From Nitrospirota bacterium (lineage in GTDB: Bacteria; Nitrospirota; Nitrospiria; SBBL01; JAADHI01): a stretch of DNA of 64,000 bases. The DNA lies in assembly GCA_029261195.1 (NCBI GenBank), contig JAJDBU010000075.1, positions 1 to 64,000 of the forward strand, read 5' to 3'. Under the pieces are notes generated by a model that saw only the letters and a list, made by a program, of their open reading frames with translations, was not told the origin of the DNA and searched no databases. The position numbers and the translations under genes were made by a program. The first letter of the stretch is position 1, and every line of letters starts with the position of its first letter. Of this stretch, positions 29,905 to 38,785 are shown piece by piece.

Positions 29905-31076
29905 CAGTCCGCTTGATTTCGAATAAAGGTCGGAATATCCCACTCGTCTTCCGAAAAGAGGGATCGGTTCTGGCGAATGCCCTTCAGCTCACCCCTGACT
30001 TCCTCTCTGAGTTCTTCCCGCACAACTTCCCGGACTTTAATCCCGGATTGAGACCCGTTCGTAGCTGGATGCGTCGGAACAAGCACTTCTTTTTCGGGAG
30101 AAGTCATCATCTCAATCTCTTCAAAACCCGTGGCAATTACGGTGACTCTGACCTCATCCCCCATTTGCTCTGAAATAACCGAGCCAAAGATGATGTTTGC
30201 ATCGGGATCGACCACCTTCTGGATAATCGATGAAGCGTCGTTCACCTCATGAAGAGAGAGATCCGATCCGCCGGTCACGTTCAGAAGCACACCACGCGCA
30301 CCTTCAATCGAACTTTCCTCCAAAAGCGGACTCGAAATGGCAATCTGAGCCGCTTCAACCGCTCGGTTTTCTCCACTCGCTACACCCATGCCCATCACTG
30401 ATCGTCCCATGTGAGACATCACCGCTCGAACATCTGCAAAGTCAACATTCATCAAACCCGGTGTCGTAATCAGAGAGGAGATGCCATCGACCGCCTGTCT
30501 GAGGACATCATCCACGACCAGGAAGGCATCTGTCAGAGGGGTGCCTTTTTCGACGACACTTAAAAGCCGCTGATTCGGGATGATGATGACGGAGTGACAA
30601 CCTTTTTTCAGTTCTCGAATCCCCTCTTCCGCCTGTCTCATCCGTTTCGGTCCCTCAAAATCGAAAGGTTTTGTCACGACGCCGACAGTCAATATCCCCA
30701 TCTCTTTGGCGATATTGGCGATGACCGGTGCCGCCCCGGTTCCCGTCCCCCCGCCCATACCGGCAGTCACAAAAAGCATGTCGGTTTCAGACAACATTTC
30801 GCGAATCAGGTCGATCGTCTCCAAAGCCGACTCTCGACCGATTTGAGGCCGTCCTCCCGCGCCCAAACCTCGCGTCAGCTTTGTCCCAAGCTGAATCATA
30901 CGTTGAGATTTCGCCATATTAAGGGCCTGACTGTCGGTATTGGCCGTAACAAAATCGACCCCTTCGACATCACGGTTGATCATGTTATTGATCGCATTTG
31001 AGCCCCCGCCTCCAACACCGATAACCTTAATCCGCGCCGCTTTCTGGTTCTGTGTCTCTTCATCAAATAAAAACAT
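29904..31076 (-). CDS. ftsZ: Cell division tubulin FtsZ
   Basis: This 390-residue GTPase forms the Z-ring. The tubulin signature GGGTGTGAAP is near residue 109, the nucleotide-binding N terminus VIGVGGGGSNAINNM near 19, and the T7-loop segment NVDFADVRAVM near 210. The C-terminal conserved peptide WDIPTFIRNQAD recruits FtsA and ZipA-like partners. AGGAGG precedes the ATG at 31076, and GTG at 31079 is an alternative. It is separated from ftsA by 91 bases carrying a strong hairpin and is coupled to pgeF. Confidence 0.97.
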   Translation of the reverse strand: MFLFDEETQNQKAARIKVIGVGGGGSNAINNMINRDVEGVDFVTANTDSQALNMAKSQRMIQLGTKLTRGLGAGGRPQIGRESALETIDLIREMLSETDMLFVTAGMGGGTGTGAAPVIANIAKEMGILTVGVVTKPFDFEGPKRMRQAEEGIRELKKGCHSVIIIPNQRLLSVVEKGTPLTDAFLVVDDVLRQAVDGISSLITTPGLMNVDFADVRAVMSHMGRSVMGMGVASGENRAVEAAQIAISSPLLEESSIEGARGVLLNVTGGSDLSLHEVNDASSIIQKVVDPDANIIFGSVISEQMGDEVRVTVIATGFEEIEMMTSPEKEVLVPTHPATNGSQSGIKVREVVREELREEVRGELKGIRQNRSLFSEDEWDIPTFIRNQAD

Positions 31077-31124
31077 CACCCCTCCTTTTTTTGTGGTACA
31101 CCCGAATCCTGATGGTTCCGTAAT

Positions 31125-31162
31125 AGAGTTGTCATTCCCCTGAAAACGGGAATGACAACTCT
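31125..31162. repeat. Perfect 15-bp inverted repeat between ftsA and ftsZ
   Basis: AGAGTTGTCATTCCC and GGGAATGACAACTCT pair perfectly around an 8-base loop. In the ftsA-to-ftsZ direction no T-run follows, so it is not a standard terminator. The GTCATTCCC...GGGAATGAC core resembles small dispersed palindromes (REP/MITE-like) known from many genomes. It may partly terminate, process or stabilise the transcript. Confidence 0.75.
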
Positions 31163-31167
31163 TTAAT

Positions 31168-32388
31168 TTAAAAAAAACCTTTTGCCCAGGTTTTCATACG
31201 AAAAAACATCTGTCTCTTCCCATTTCTTCTCACCTCTTCCTTCTTTCGATTTCTGAAAGCATAGAGGGTCAGACCCACGCCGGTTGCAAAGGCGGGGGCG
31301 TTGACAACATCAACCAGACCGCCAATCCCTTCGGGCTTGCCAACGCGCACCGGCAAGCCAAGAACCCGTTCGGCAAGTTCCGCCATTCCCCTCAGCGAGG
31401 AAGTGCCGCCCGTGATCACCATACCGGAGGCGATCTTGTCCTCATCTTTCATATTTTCGATCTCTCGTGCGACGAGCGAAAAAAGTTCCTCCGCGCGCGG
31501 TTCGATAATTTCGGCCAGGAGCTGGACGGAGAGTTTTCTGGGTGGGCGTCCGCCGACACTGGGCACATCGATCTCTTCATCCTCTTTCACCATCTCGATC
31601 AATGCGCAACCGTGGGAAATTTTAATCTTTTCGGCATCCTCCCGGGGCGTTCTGAGGCCAATGGCGATGTCGTTGGTAAAATGCCCTCCTCCGATCGGCA
31701 GCACCGCTGTATGCCGAATGCCACCGTCCACAAAAGTGGCAATGTCAGTCGTACCGCCTCCGATATCAACGACCGCCACTCCAAGTTCCTTTTCTTCCGG
31801 GGTCAGGATGGCCTCGCTGGAGGCCAAGGGCTGGAGGATCATTTCCTCCATGTCGAGACCCGCTCGTTGAATGCTTTTTACAATATTCTGGGCCGCCGTC
31901 ACCGCGCCGGTAATGATATGGACCAGGACCTCCAGCCGAACACCCGACATGCCAAGCGGGGCTTTGATGCCGTCCTGGCTATCGACAATAAATTCCTGTG
32001 GCAGGACATGAAGGATTTCACGATCGAGCGGGATGGCCTGAGCCCTTGCGGCATCCAGGACACGGTCGATATCCATCTGCGTGACTTCCTGATCTTTGAC
32101 GGCAATGACACCCCGGCTGTTAAATCCCTTGATATGTCCGCCGGCGATACCCGTGTACACCAGGCCGATGTCGATCCCTGCCATCAATTCGGCTTCTTCT
32201 ACCGAGCGTTTGATCGCGTTGACCGTACTTTCGATATTGACGACCATGCCCTTTTTGAGCCCATGCGATGGATGTGTTCCGATCCCGATGATATCGAGCC
32301 GTTTATCATCAATCACTTCCGCCACAATCGTGCAGATTTTTGTCGTACCCACATCGAGTCCAACCAGAATATCTTCATGTTTTGACAT
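31168..32388 (-). CDS. ftsA: Cell division actin-like protein FtsA
   Basis: This 406-residue protein tethers FtsZ to the membrane. The actin-fold phosphate loop (LVGLDVGTTKICTIVAE) is at the N terminus, VVDIGGGTTDIATF near residue 205, and GMVITGGTSSLRGM near 330. The amphipathic membrane-targeting helix at the C terminus is visible (FFRMKTWAKGFF). The ORF track starts at 32457, but AAGGAG lies seven bases before the ATG at 32388. It follows ftsQ by 13 bases. Confidence 0.96.
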   Translation of the reverse strand: MSKHEDILVGLDVGTTKICTIVAEVIDDKRLDIIGIGTHPSHGLKKGMVVNIESTVNAIKRSVEEAELMAGIDIGLVYTGIAGGHIKGFNSRGVIAVKDQEVTQMDIDRVLDAARAQAIPLDREILHVLPQEFIVDSQDGIKAPLGMSGVRLEVLVHIITGAVTAAQNIVKSIQRAGLDMEEMILQPLASSEAILTPEEKELGVAVVDIGGGTTDIATFVDGGIRHTAVLPIGGGHFTNDIAIGLRTPREDAEKIKISHGCALIEMVKEDEEIDVPSVGGRPPRKLSVQLLAEIIEPRAEELFSLVAREIENMKDEDKIASGMVITGGTSSLRGMAELAERVLGLPVRVGKPEGIGGLVDVVNAPAFATGVGLTLYAFRNRKKEEVRRNGKRQMFFRMKTWAKGFF

Positions 32389-32401
32389 CGCGTACTCCTT
32401 T

Positions 32402-33277
32402 TTAGAAATAAGTCGTATCGGACGATTTTCCTGATACAAACGGTCTCCGAAAAGCACCGCCTTTTACAATGACCTGACCGGGAAACCGAAGATCGATTTC
32501 CCATTTCAAGAGGCCTCGTGCCTTGAGATCCTCTTCAATCGCCAAGAAACGCGCCCAACGTTCACTGAAGTGCGTTCCACCAAAATGAAGCAGGCCGAGC
32601 TGGCCCTCTCCCCCTCCGGTAAAATAAACGAGCAGATCTTCCGGGTCAGAAAGGTCAATAAACAGGTCTAGACGATTTCCCAAAACAGACCCTAAGGCCA
32701 GGGCTTTCGCATAAGCCTCTTCCTTGAAATGGAGCAGGCGAGGCAGACCGTCCAGAAGGTTTTTTTTCGGATTAAGCCCCGTCTGCAGCACCTTTGCTTC
32801 GGAATCGATGATGACGACGGTGACGGACTCCTGGGTGATTTTTTCCGTATTGTCATCCACTTCAAACCTCGCCGCTGCCGGCTGGGTTTCTTCCAGAATA
32901 ATCAACAAGCGATTCGGGAAATCTTTTTTGACCGTGGCGGCTTTGATCCGTGGGTTTTCCAGAAGACGACGATGGACCGCTTCAATGTCAACCTTAAAGA
33001 TGTTCTGTCCAACAACAGGGTCAAGGCCCTTCATGATCTCATCCTCCCGGAGAGACTGAATGCCGACCCACTTAATTTTTTCGACCTGAAAGACTTCGGA
33101 GGTCGAAATCTTTTCAAGGGCAGTTACAATGGCAAAGAGTCCGCAACCGAACAAGAAGGAAACCCCTATGATCTGAAACGAACCGGACAAGCCGCTTCTC
33201 GCCATTTTTGCTTTTTTATCCATGGTTTTTTTCTGAGAGTTCCTTTTTAGGTTCTGCTTTTTTTGCACCTTTTTCAC
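32402..33277 (-). CDS. ftsQ: Cell division protein FtsQ
   Basis: This 291-residue single-pass protein has a very basic cytosolic tail (about 1-30) and one helix (about 34-55). A POTRA domain follows (FQVEKIKWVGIQSLREDEIMKGL), then the beta domain. It links early and late divisome proteins in the periplasm. The start is GTG, seven bases after ddl. The order ddl-ftsQ-ftsA-ftsZ matches the E. coli arrangement. Confidence 0.92.
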   Translation of the reverse strand: MKKVQKKQNLKRNSQKKTMDKKAKMARSGLSGSFQIIGVSFLFGCGLFAIVTALEKISTSEVFQVEKIKWVGIQSLREDEIMKGLDPVVGQNIFKVDIEAVHRRLLENPRIKAATVKKDFPNRLLIILEETQPAAARFEVDDNTEKITQESVTVVIIDSEAKVLQTGLNPKKNLLDGLPRLLHFKEEAYAKALALGSVLGNRLDLFIDLSDPEDLLVYFTGGGEGQLGLLHFGGTHFSERWARFLAIEEDLKARGLLKWEIDLRFPGQVIVKGGAFRRPFVSGKSSDTTYF

Positions 33278-33284
33278 TTGCGCT

Positions 33285-34208
33285 CTATTTTCCCAGGGAA
33301 GCAGTTTCTAATATCTGTTCAATTAAATGATCGAATGAAATCCCGAGCCCTGCGGCAATTTCAGGCATCAAGCTGGTTTCCGTCATGCCCGGCAGGGCAT
33401 TGACCTCCAGAAGATAGGGCCGGTCTTCTCGATCAATCAATAGATCAACACGGCTGTATCCACTACAACCCAGCACTTGATGGGCCTTTAAAGCCAATTT
33501 AAGTACTTCTTTTTCGAAATCTTTGCTCAGTGGTGCCGGAAAAACATGTTTCGACATGCCACTGACGTATTTCGCCGAATAGTCGTAAAAGCGGCCTTTA
33601 GGCCTGATTTCGATTGCACCCAGGGCCTTCTCACTTAAAATGCCGACATGAACCTCTTTCCCGTCGATATAGTGTTCAATGATGATCCGGGGGCCGTATT
33701 GAACGGCCACATCCAGGGCCGCATGAAAAGCCTTTTCTTCCTCAACAATGGCGACGCCCACGCTGGAGCCTTCCGAAACCGGCTTCACGACGACCGGCGT
33801 TTCAAAAGGCAGTTGTTTTAAGGTGAAGGCCCCTGCATCTTCTGACTTCAATATAAAGGCGGGTGGCATTGGAAGCTGATGGGCATAAAAAAGGTCGCGC
33901 GATAGAATCTTATTCATGCTAAGCGCACACGCCGAAACACCCGAGCCGGTGTAGGGAATCTGCATGATTTCCAGTAGACCCTGAATCGTCCCGTCTTCTC
34001 CATAACGGCCATGCAAAGCGATGAAAGCAATGTCGATCTTCCCGGATTTCAAGGCAAAGGGAAGGTCTTGATCGACAAGAATTTTCTTCACGCAATAGCC
34101 AAGACGATTAAGCGCCGCCGCGACGGCCTCTCCTGTCTTGAGGGAGACTTCTTTTTCCACCGAGAGTCCACCCATCAAAACGCCGATGTTTTTATTTTTG
34201 GCCGACAA
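33285..34208 (-). CDS. ddl: D-alanine--D-alanine ligase
   Basis: This 307-residue ATP-grasp enzyme makes the D-Ala-D-Ala dipeptide for peptidoglycan. Key motifs are the N-terminal GVLMGGLSVEKEVSLKTG, the ATP-binding loop VVKPVSEGSSVGV near residue 150, the metal-binding LLEVNALPGMTETS, and YSRVDLL. The start is TTG with a strong GGAGGTGA just before it, inside the murB 3' end (17-base overlap). Confidence 0.95.
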   Translation of the reverse strand: MSAKNKNIGVLMGGLSVEKEVSLKTGEAVAAALNRLGYCVKKILVDQDLPFALKSGKIDIAFIALHGRYGEDGTIQGLLEIMQIPYTGSGVSACALSMNKILSRDLFYAHQLPMPPAFILKSEDAGAFTLKQLPFETPVVVKPVSEGSSVGVAIVEEEKAFHAALDVAVQYGPRIIIEHYIDGKEVHVGILSEKALGAIEIRPKGRFYDYSAKYVSGMSKHVFPAPLSKDFEKEVLKLALKAHQVLGCSGYSRVDLLIDREDRPYLLEVNALPGMTETSLMPEIAAGLGISFDHLIEQILETASLGK

Positions 34209-35109
34209 TTTTCACCTCCGGCTCTAATTCAACGCCGAAACGCTCAGCGACCGTATGCTGCATTTTTTCAATCAGGGCGATAAAATCACTGGCCTTTGCG
34301 CCACCCTTGTTGATGACAAAATTGGCGTGCTGGCTTGAGATTTCGGCCCCACCGATACGATGCCCTTTCAAGCCTGCTTTTTCGACAAGATCTCCCGCAA
34401 AGCCATTGGCTGGATTTTTAAAAACCGACCCGCAATTTGAGAGATTAACCGGCTGGCGATCCCGTCGTTTTTTCAAGATCGACTTAATCTTCTCTTCGAT
34501 CTCGGCCTTTGGCCTCGGAGTCAAACGAAAGGCGACAGCTAAAATAATACCTCGCGGAAGCTTCGTGCCGCGATAGGTAAAACCGACCTCCTGAACCGGA
34601 ATTTCAGAAATTTCCCCCGTCTCATTCACAAGCGTGACGCTGATGACGGCCTCCGAGGTTTCCGCGCCGGGAACACCAGCATTCATCGCAACCGCCCCGC
34701 CGACCGAACCTGGAATACCGGCAGCAAATTCAAGACCGCCGAGATCGTTTTCCATTGCGAAGGTTGCGACTTTTGGGTAGGACGCGCCACCCTCCGCCAT
34801 CAGGAAATCAAAACCGACGGCCTCTATTTTGTTAAGTTGACGCAAATTAAAAACAATCCCGCCGATGCCGCCGTCTTTAATCAAAAGGTTACTGCCTCCG
34901 CCAAGGACAAAATAGGGCAGATGATGTTTTGAAATCTGCTCCAGCAGAAAGACAAGCTCCGTCACATTTGAAGGAAAGACCATGACATTGCCCGGACCGC
35001 CGACCTTGAGTGTGGTATAGGGTGCGAGCGGCTCATCCCAACGAAGATCGCCCTGAAACCCCTTGAGTACCTCCCGATAGAAGGCCGTATCACAAATCTC
35101 TTCAGTCAT
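34192..35109 (-). CDS. murB: UDP-N-acetylenolpyruvoylglucosamine reductase
   Basis: This 305-residue FAD enzyme reduces the enolpyruvyl group to make UDP-MurNAc. FAD-binding motifs APYTTLKVGGPG and LGGGSNLLIKDGG, EFAAGIPGSVGGAVAMNAG, and the catalytic-serine region NCGSVFKNP are seen. Length and motifs suit the shorter type II MurB. The start overlaps the murC stop (ATGA). Confidence 0.95.
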   Translation of the reverse strand: MTEEICDTAFYREVLKGFQGDLRWDEPLAPYTTLKVGGPGNVMVFPSNVTELVFLLEQISKHHLPYFVLGGGSNLLIKDGGIGGIVFNLRQLNKIEAVGFDFLMAEGGASYPKVATFAMENDLGGLEFAAGIPGSVGGAVAMNAGVPGAETSEAVISVTLVNETGEISEIPVQEVGFTYRGTKLPRGIILAVAFRLTPRPKAEIEEKIKSILKKRRDRQPVNLSNCGSVFKNPANGFAGDLVEKAGLKGHRIGGAEISSQHANFVINKGGAKASDFIALIEKMQHTVAERFGVELEPEVKIVGQK

Positions 35110-36482
35110 TTTGACCCCGAATGCTCCGACAAAAAGGCCTCACCAACCTTCCAGATATCCCCGGCCCCGAGTGTCAAAATCATTAGTCCTGGCTGAGCGA
35201 TTTTTTTAAGCTGCGCCACAATCTCATCTCGGTCATCGATAAAAAGGCTTGTCCCCTTATGATGGGCACAGACCGCTTTATAGAGACCTTCTCCAGTGAT
35301 CCCTGCAATCGGCGCTTCACCCGCCGGATAAATCTCCGTCAAGATCAAGTGATCGACCCCTTCAAATGAAGTGGCCAAGTCATCAAGGCAGTCACGGGTT
35401 CGTGTATATCGATGCGGTTGAAAGACCACGGCCAGGTCACTCCCCCAACCGGCCTTCGCGGCTGCAATCGCGGCGCGGATTTCGGTGGGATGGTGGGCAT
35501 AGTCATCAACAAGCAAAACGCCATCTCGTTCTCCGAGGTTCTGAAAACGCCTTTCCACCCCCCGATAGGCCGCAATGCCTTCCTGAATGATCGTCGTTGG
35601 CAGATCCAGTTCAAGCCCGACGGCGATGGCGGCGAGGGCGTTTAAGACATTGTGATGGCCCGGTGCAGGCAGAGAAAATCGACCGAGCCTCTTCCCTTCG
35701 TAGCTGACGTTAAAATGGCTTTCCCAGGCCTCGTAAACGATCTGCTCAGCACGAAGCTGCACTGACTCGACTGTGCCGTATCGGAGCAGGCGTTTTTCGG
35801 TGCGATGAATCATATTGGTCAGAAGCGGATCATCCCCACAGAGAATGACCAGGCCGTAGAAGGGCACCTTGTTCATAAAATCAAGAAAGGTCGATTCGAT
35901 GGCTTCAAAGGTTTTGTAATAATCCAGGTGCTCATGATCCAATCCCGTAACGACTGCAATCGTCGGCGTCAACTTCAAAAAGGAGCCGTCACTCTCGTCG
36001 GCTTCGGCAACCAGAAAATCGCCTTCTCCTTTTTGAGCATGACCCCCGAAGCTGTTGACCTTGCCGCCGATAACTGCCGTCGGGTCAAGCCCTCCATGCG
36101 CCAGAACCGTTGCTACCATCGTTGTCGTCGTCGTTTTACCATGTGCTCCCGCCACGGCAATGCCGTAGCGAAGCCGCATCAGTTCGGCAAGCATTTCAGC
36201 CCGGGGGATGACCGGAATTTTCTGCTCTTTTGCAGCAAGCACCTCAACATTGTCGGGACGAATGGCGGAAGAGATCACAACTACCTCTGCCCCCTTGATA
36301 AAACGGGCATCGTGTCCGAGATAGATCTTTCCGCCACTTGCATTCAGACGCTCCGTCCGCTCAGATACTGATTGATCGGAGCCTGAGACAAGGAACCCGA
36401 GGTTCAGCAAAATTTCTGCAATCCCACTCATACCGGCACCGCCGATGCCGACAAAATGGATATGTTGTACCTTACGAAACAT
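35106..36482 (-). CDS. murC: UDP-N-acetylmuramate--L-alanine ligase
   Basis: This 458-residue Mur ligase adds L-Ala to UDP-MurNAc. The N-terminal nucleotide fold reads IHFVGIGGAGMSGIAEIL, the ATP loop is GAHGKTTTTTMVA near residue 115, and VDDYAHHPTEI lies near 320. It begins nine bases after murG and overlaps murB. Confidence 0.96.
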   Translation of the reverse strand: MFRKVQHIHFVGIGGAGMSGIAEILLNLGFLVSGSDQSVSERTERLNASGGKIYLGHDARFIKGAEVVVISSAIRPDNVEVLAAKEQKIPVIPRAEMLAELMRLRYGIAVAGAHGKTTTTTMVATVLAHGGLDPTAVIGGKVNSFGGHAQKGEGDFLVAEADESDGSFLKLTPTIAVVTGLDHEHLDYYKTFEAIESTFLDFMNKVPFYGLVILCGDDPLLTNMIHRTEKRLLRYGTVESVQLRAEQIVYEAWESHFNVSYEGKRLGRFSLPAPGHHNVLNALAAIAVGLELDLPTTIIQEGIAAYRGVERRFQNLGERDGVLLVDDYAHHPTEIRAAIAAAKAGWGSDLAVVFQPHRYTRTRDCLDDLATSFEGVDHLILTEIYPAGEAPIAGITGEGLYKAVCAHHKGTSLFIDDRDEIVAQLKKIAQPGLMILTLGAGDIWKVGEAFLSEHSGSK

Positions 36483-36491
36483 ATCTTACCG

Positions 36492-37568
36492 TCAACTGTT
36501 TTCCACTAATTCCAAACAAGCAACTACAATATCTTCCGCCGCTTTTTTATTCCCCTGCCGACTTGCCGCTTTTTCCATCAGCTTCAGCTGGTCTGCATCG
36601 AAAAGGTATTTATCGATTAGCTCCGCAAGCTTCGGCCCACTCAGTTCCCGATCACGCAACATCGTTGAGGCACCCGCTTTGACAAAGGCCAAGGCGTTTT
36701 CTTCCTGATGCCCCCCTGCATGGGGAAAAGGAATCAGAATCGACCCTTTTTTCGCGATTGCGAGTTCTGAGAGCGTAGCCGCACCTGCACGGCTAACGAC
36801 AAGATCGGCTGCTGCATAAGCCCCCGCCATGTCGTCGATGAAGTCCGTGACATCGGCTTCATAGTGTTCTGTGTCGTAGACTGACTGCACCTTTTCAAGG
36901 TCACGCTTCCCGGTCTGATGAATAATAAAGGGAATAAGTTTCAAGTCTTTGAGTAAAGGGAGGGCAGACATCATCGCCTGATTGATGGAGTGCGCCCCCT
37001 GGCTCCCCCCGAGTATGAGTAGCGTTGGCGACTTTCTTCCTGTTACACCCGGTTTTTTCGTCCCGATTTCGGGTCGAACCGGCACGCCGAGCCGATTGAT
37101 CCGATTGCTGGAAAGTCTTGTTTGTGAGGCCGTAAAGGCGGTCACCACCATATGGCAGAAGGGGGCAACCAAACGATTAGAAAGTCCCGGCACGACATTC
37201 GGCTCCAGGATTACCCGTTTAATGCGAAGCAGAATCGCCGCTAAAAGAACCGGACCGGCGGAATAACCGCCGACCCCGATCACAAGCTGGGGAGAAAATC
37301 GCCTCAGGATCCGCATCGATTCAATGAGCCCTTTCGGCACGGCCAGCAGGGATGCAACCCGTCCGCCTAAACCCTTTCCGATAAAACCTTTTGACGAAAT
37401 TGCTTCAAAACAGTAGCCTTTTTTGAGCAGAGGGTTTTCTCCGATACCCCCTGCTGTCCCGACAAAAAGGACTTTCGCTTCTGAGCGGAACCTCATAAAG
37501 GTCTCCGCCAAGGCAATACCGGGATAGAGATGCCCTCCTGTACCGCCTCCGGCAATCACGACTCTCAT
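36492..37568 (-). CDS. murG: UDP-GlcNAc transferase to lipid I (MurG)
   Basis: This 358-residue peripheral membrane glycosyltransferase converts lipid I to lipid II. The N-terminal loop VIAGGGTGGHLYPGIALAE and the acceptor/donor loops LGGSQGAHSINQ and SRAGAATLSELA are typical. The ATG at 37568 overlaps the ftsW stop (ATGA); the earlier start in the track is rejected. Confidence 0.96.
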   Translation of the reverse strand: MRVVIAGGGTGGHLYPGIALAETFMRFRSEAKVLFVGTAGGIGENPLLKKGYCFEAISSKGFIGKGLGGRVASLLAVPKGLIESMRILRRFSPQLVIGVGGYSAGPVLLAAILLRIKRVILEPNVVPGLSNRLVAPFCHMVVTAFTASQTRLSSNRINRLGVPVRPEIGTKKPGVTGRKSPTLLILGGSQGAHSINQAMMSALPLLKDLKLIPFIIHQTGKRDLEKVQSVYDTEHYEADVTDFIDDMAGAYAAADLVVSRAGAATLSELAIAKKGSILIPFPHAGGHQEENALAFVKAGASTMLRDRELSGPKLAELIDKYLFDADQLKLMEKAASRQGNKKAAEDIVVACLELVENS

Positions 37569-38785
37569 GAAAGCCCCTCCCACAATGGACTGAAGCCCTT
37601 CCGCTCATTAATATTCCGTGAAATATTGTAAAGAAAAGCGACAGCGACAGAATTGGCTAAAAGAGAAGAACCTCCGTAACTAAGAAACGGCAGAGGTAAT
37701 CCCTTGGTCGGCAACAGGCCTGTGACAACGCCCATATTTAAGAGGGCCGGAAGCGTGATCAACAAGGTCATGCCGATGGCGAGCATTCTTTGAAATGGCG
37801 TCTCGACCATCAGGGAGATTCGTAGTCCGCGCCACAAAATAAGCACAAAGAGCGTCAGGACCAGGGTCGTGCCGAGCAATCCAAAAGACTCTCCAATCAC
37901 GGCAAAGATGAAATCCGTATGGGGTTCCGGGAGAAAAAACAGGATCTGTTTGCCCTCTGCCAGTCCCGTTCCGCTGAGGCCGCCACTGCCGAGAGCGATT
38001 TGAGATTGAATCATCTGAAGACCGCTGCCATAGCGGTCTTCCCAGGGATTCATGAAAGCTGTGATACGCTTGAGGCGATAAGGAGAAGAAACGACCCAGT
38101 AATAGGCCACTGGAAGTGTGAAGCCTAACAGGATCACGACCTGCGTCATGGGAATGCCCCCTAAAAAGAGGAGGATGAGGGAGATGCTCAGTATCACAAT
38201 CGTTGTACCGAAATCGGGCTCAATCAGGATCAATACAGCAAGCGAAGCCATGACGATCAGGGGCGGTACAGCACCATCAACGAAACGCCCGAGGCGCAGG
38301 TCTTTTTTTGCGATATAGTGAGCCAGATAGATCACGGCAAACAGTTTCGCAATTTCGGAGGGTTGAAAAGAGACCGGTCCAAGTGCAATCCAACGACGGG
38401 AACCATTGACCTCTGCGCCAAAAATCAGGACAGAAGCCATCAAAACAAAAATAGAGACCGTCATGGGAAAAATCCACTCCCGAAGACGATCGGTCTCAAG
38501 GCGAGAGACCATCATAAATGCAGCGAAACCCAGGAGACTCCACTGAAGCTGTTTTTTGATAAAGTAAAAGGAATCGTCATAGCTCCGCTCAGCGAGAATA
38601 CTGCTTGCCGTGTAGACCATCACAAGACCGATCAGGCTGAGTATCACGATCAGTGCAAGCAAGGTCCAATCTCCAGAGCGGCGAGGTGTCCGTCTCGTTT
38701 TATCCCGCTGACGCCGGGCCGTTCCCGGACCAAAGGGAAGCGTAATCTGCATCGTATTTGCGGACCGTCTTCTGCGTCTCGGCAT
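37565..38785 (-). CDS. ftsW: Septal peptidoglycan polymerase FtsW
   Basis: This 406-residue SEDS protein has about ten membrane helices and polymerises lipid II at the septum with FtsI. Conserved stretches include LIEPDFGTTIVIL and GLLPTKGLPLPFLSYGGSSLL near the C terminus. The N-terminal 40 residues are unusually basic (MPRRRRRS...), longer than in E. coli. The start shares a base with the murD stop (TGATG) and the stop overlaps murG. Confidence 0.95.
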   Translation of the reverse strand: MPRRRRRSANTMQITLPFGPGTARRQRDKTRRTPRRSGDWTLLALIVILSLIGLVMVYTASSILAERSYDDSFYFIKKQLQWSLLGFAAFMMVSRLETDRLREWIFPMTVSIFVLMASVLIFGAEVNGSRRWIALGPVSFQPSEIAKLFAVIYLAHYIAKKDLRLGRFVDGAVPPLIVMASLAVLILIEPDFGTTIVILSISLILLFLGGIPMTQVVILLGFTLPVAYYWVVSSPYRLKRITAFMNPWEDRYGSGLQMIQSQIALGSGGLSGTGLAEGKQILFFLPEPHTDFIFAVIGESFGLLGTTLVLTLFVLILWRGLRISLMVETPFQRMLAIGMTLLITLPALLNMGVVTGLLPTKGLPLPFLSYGGSSLLANSVAVAFLYNISRNINERKGFSPLWEGLS

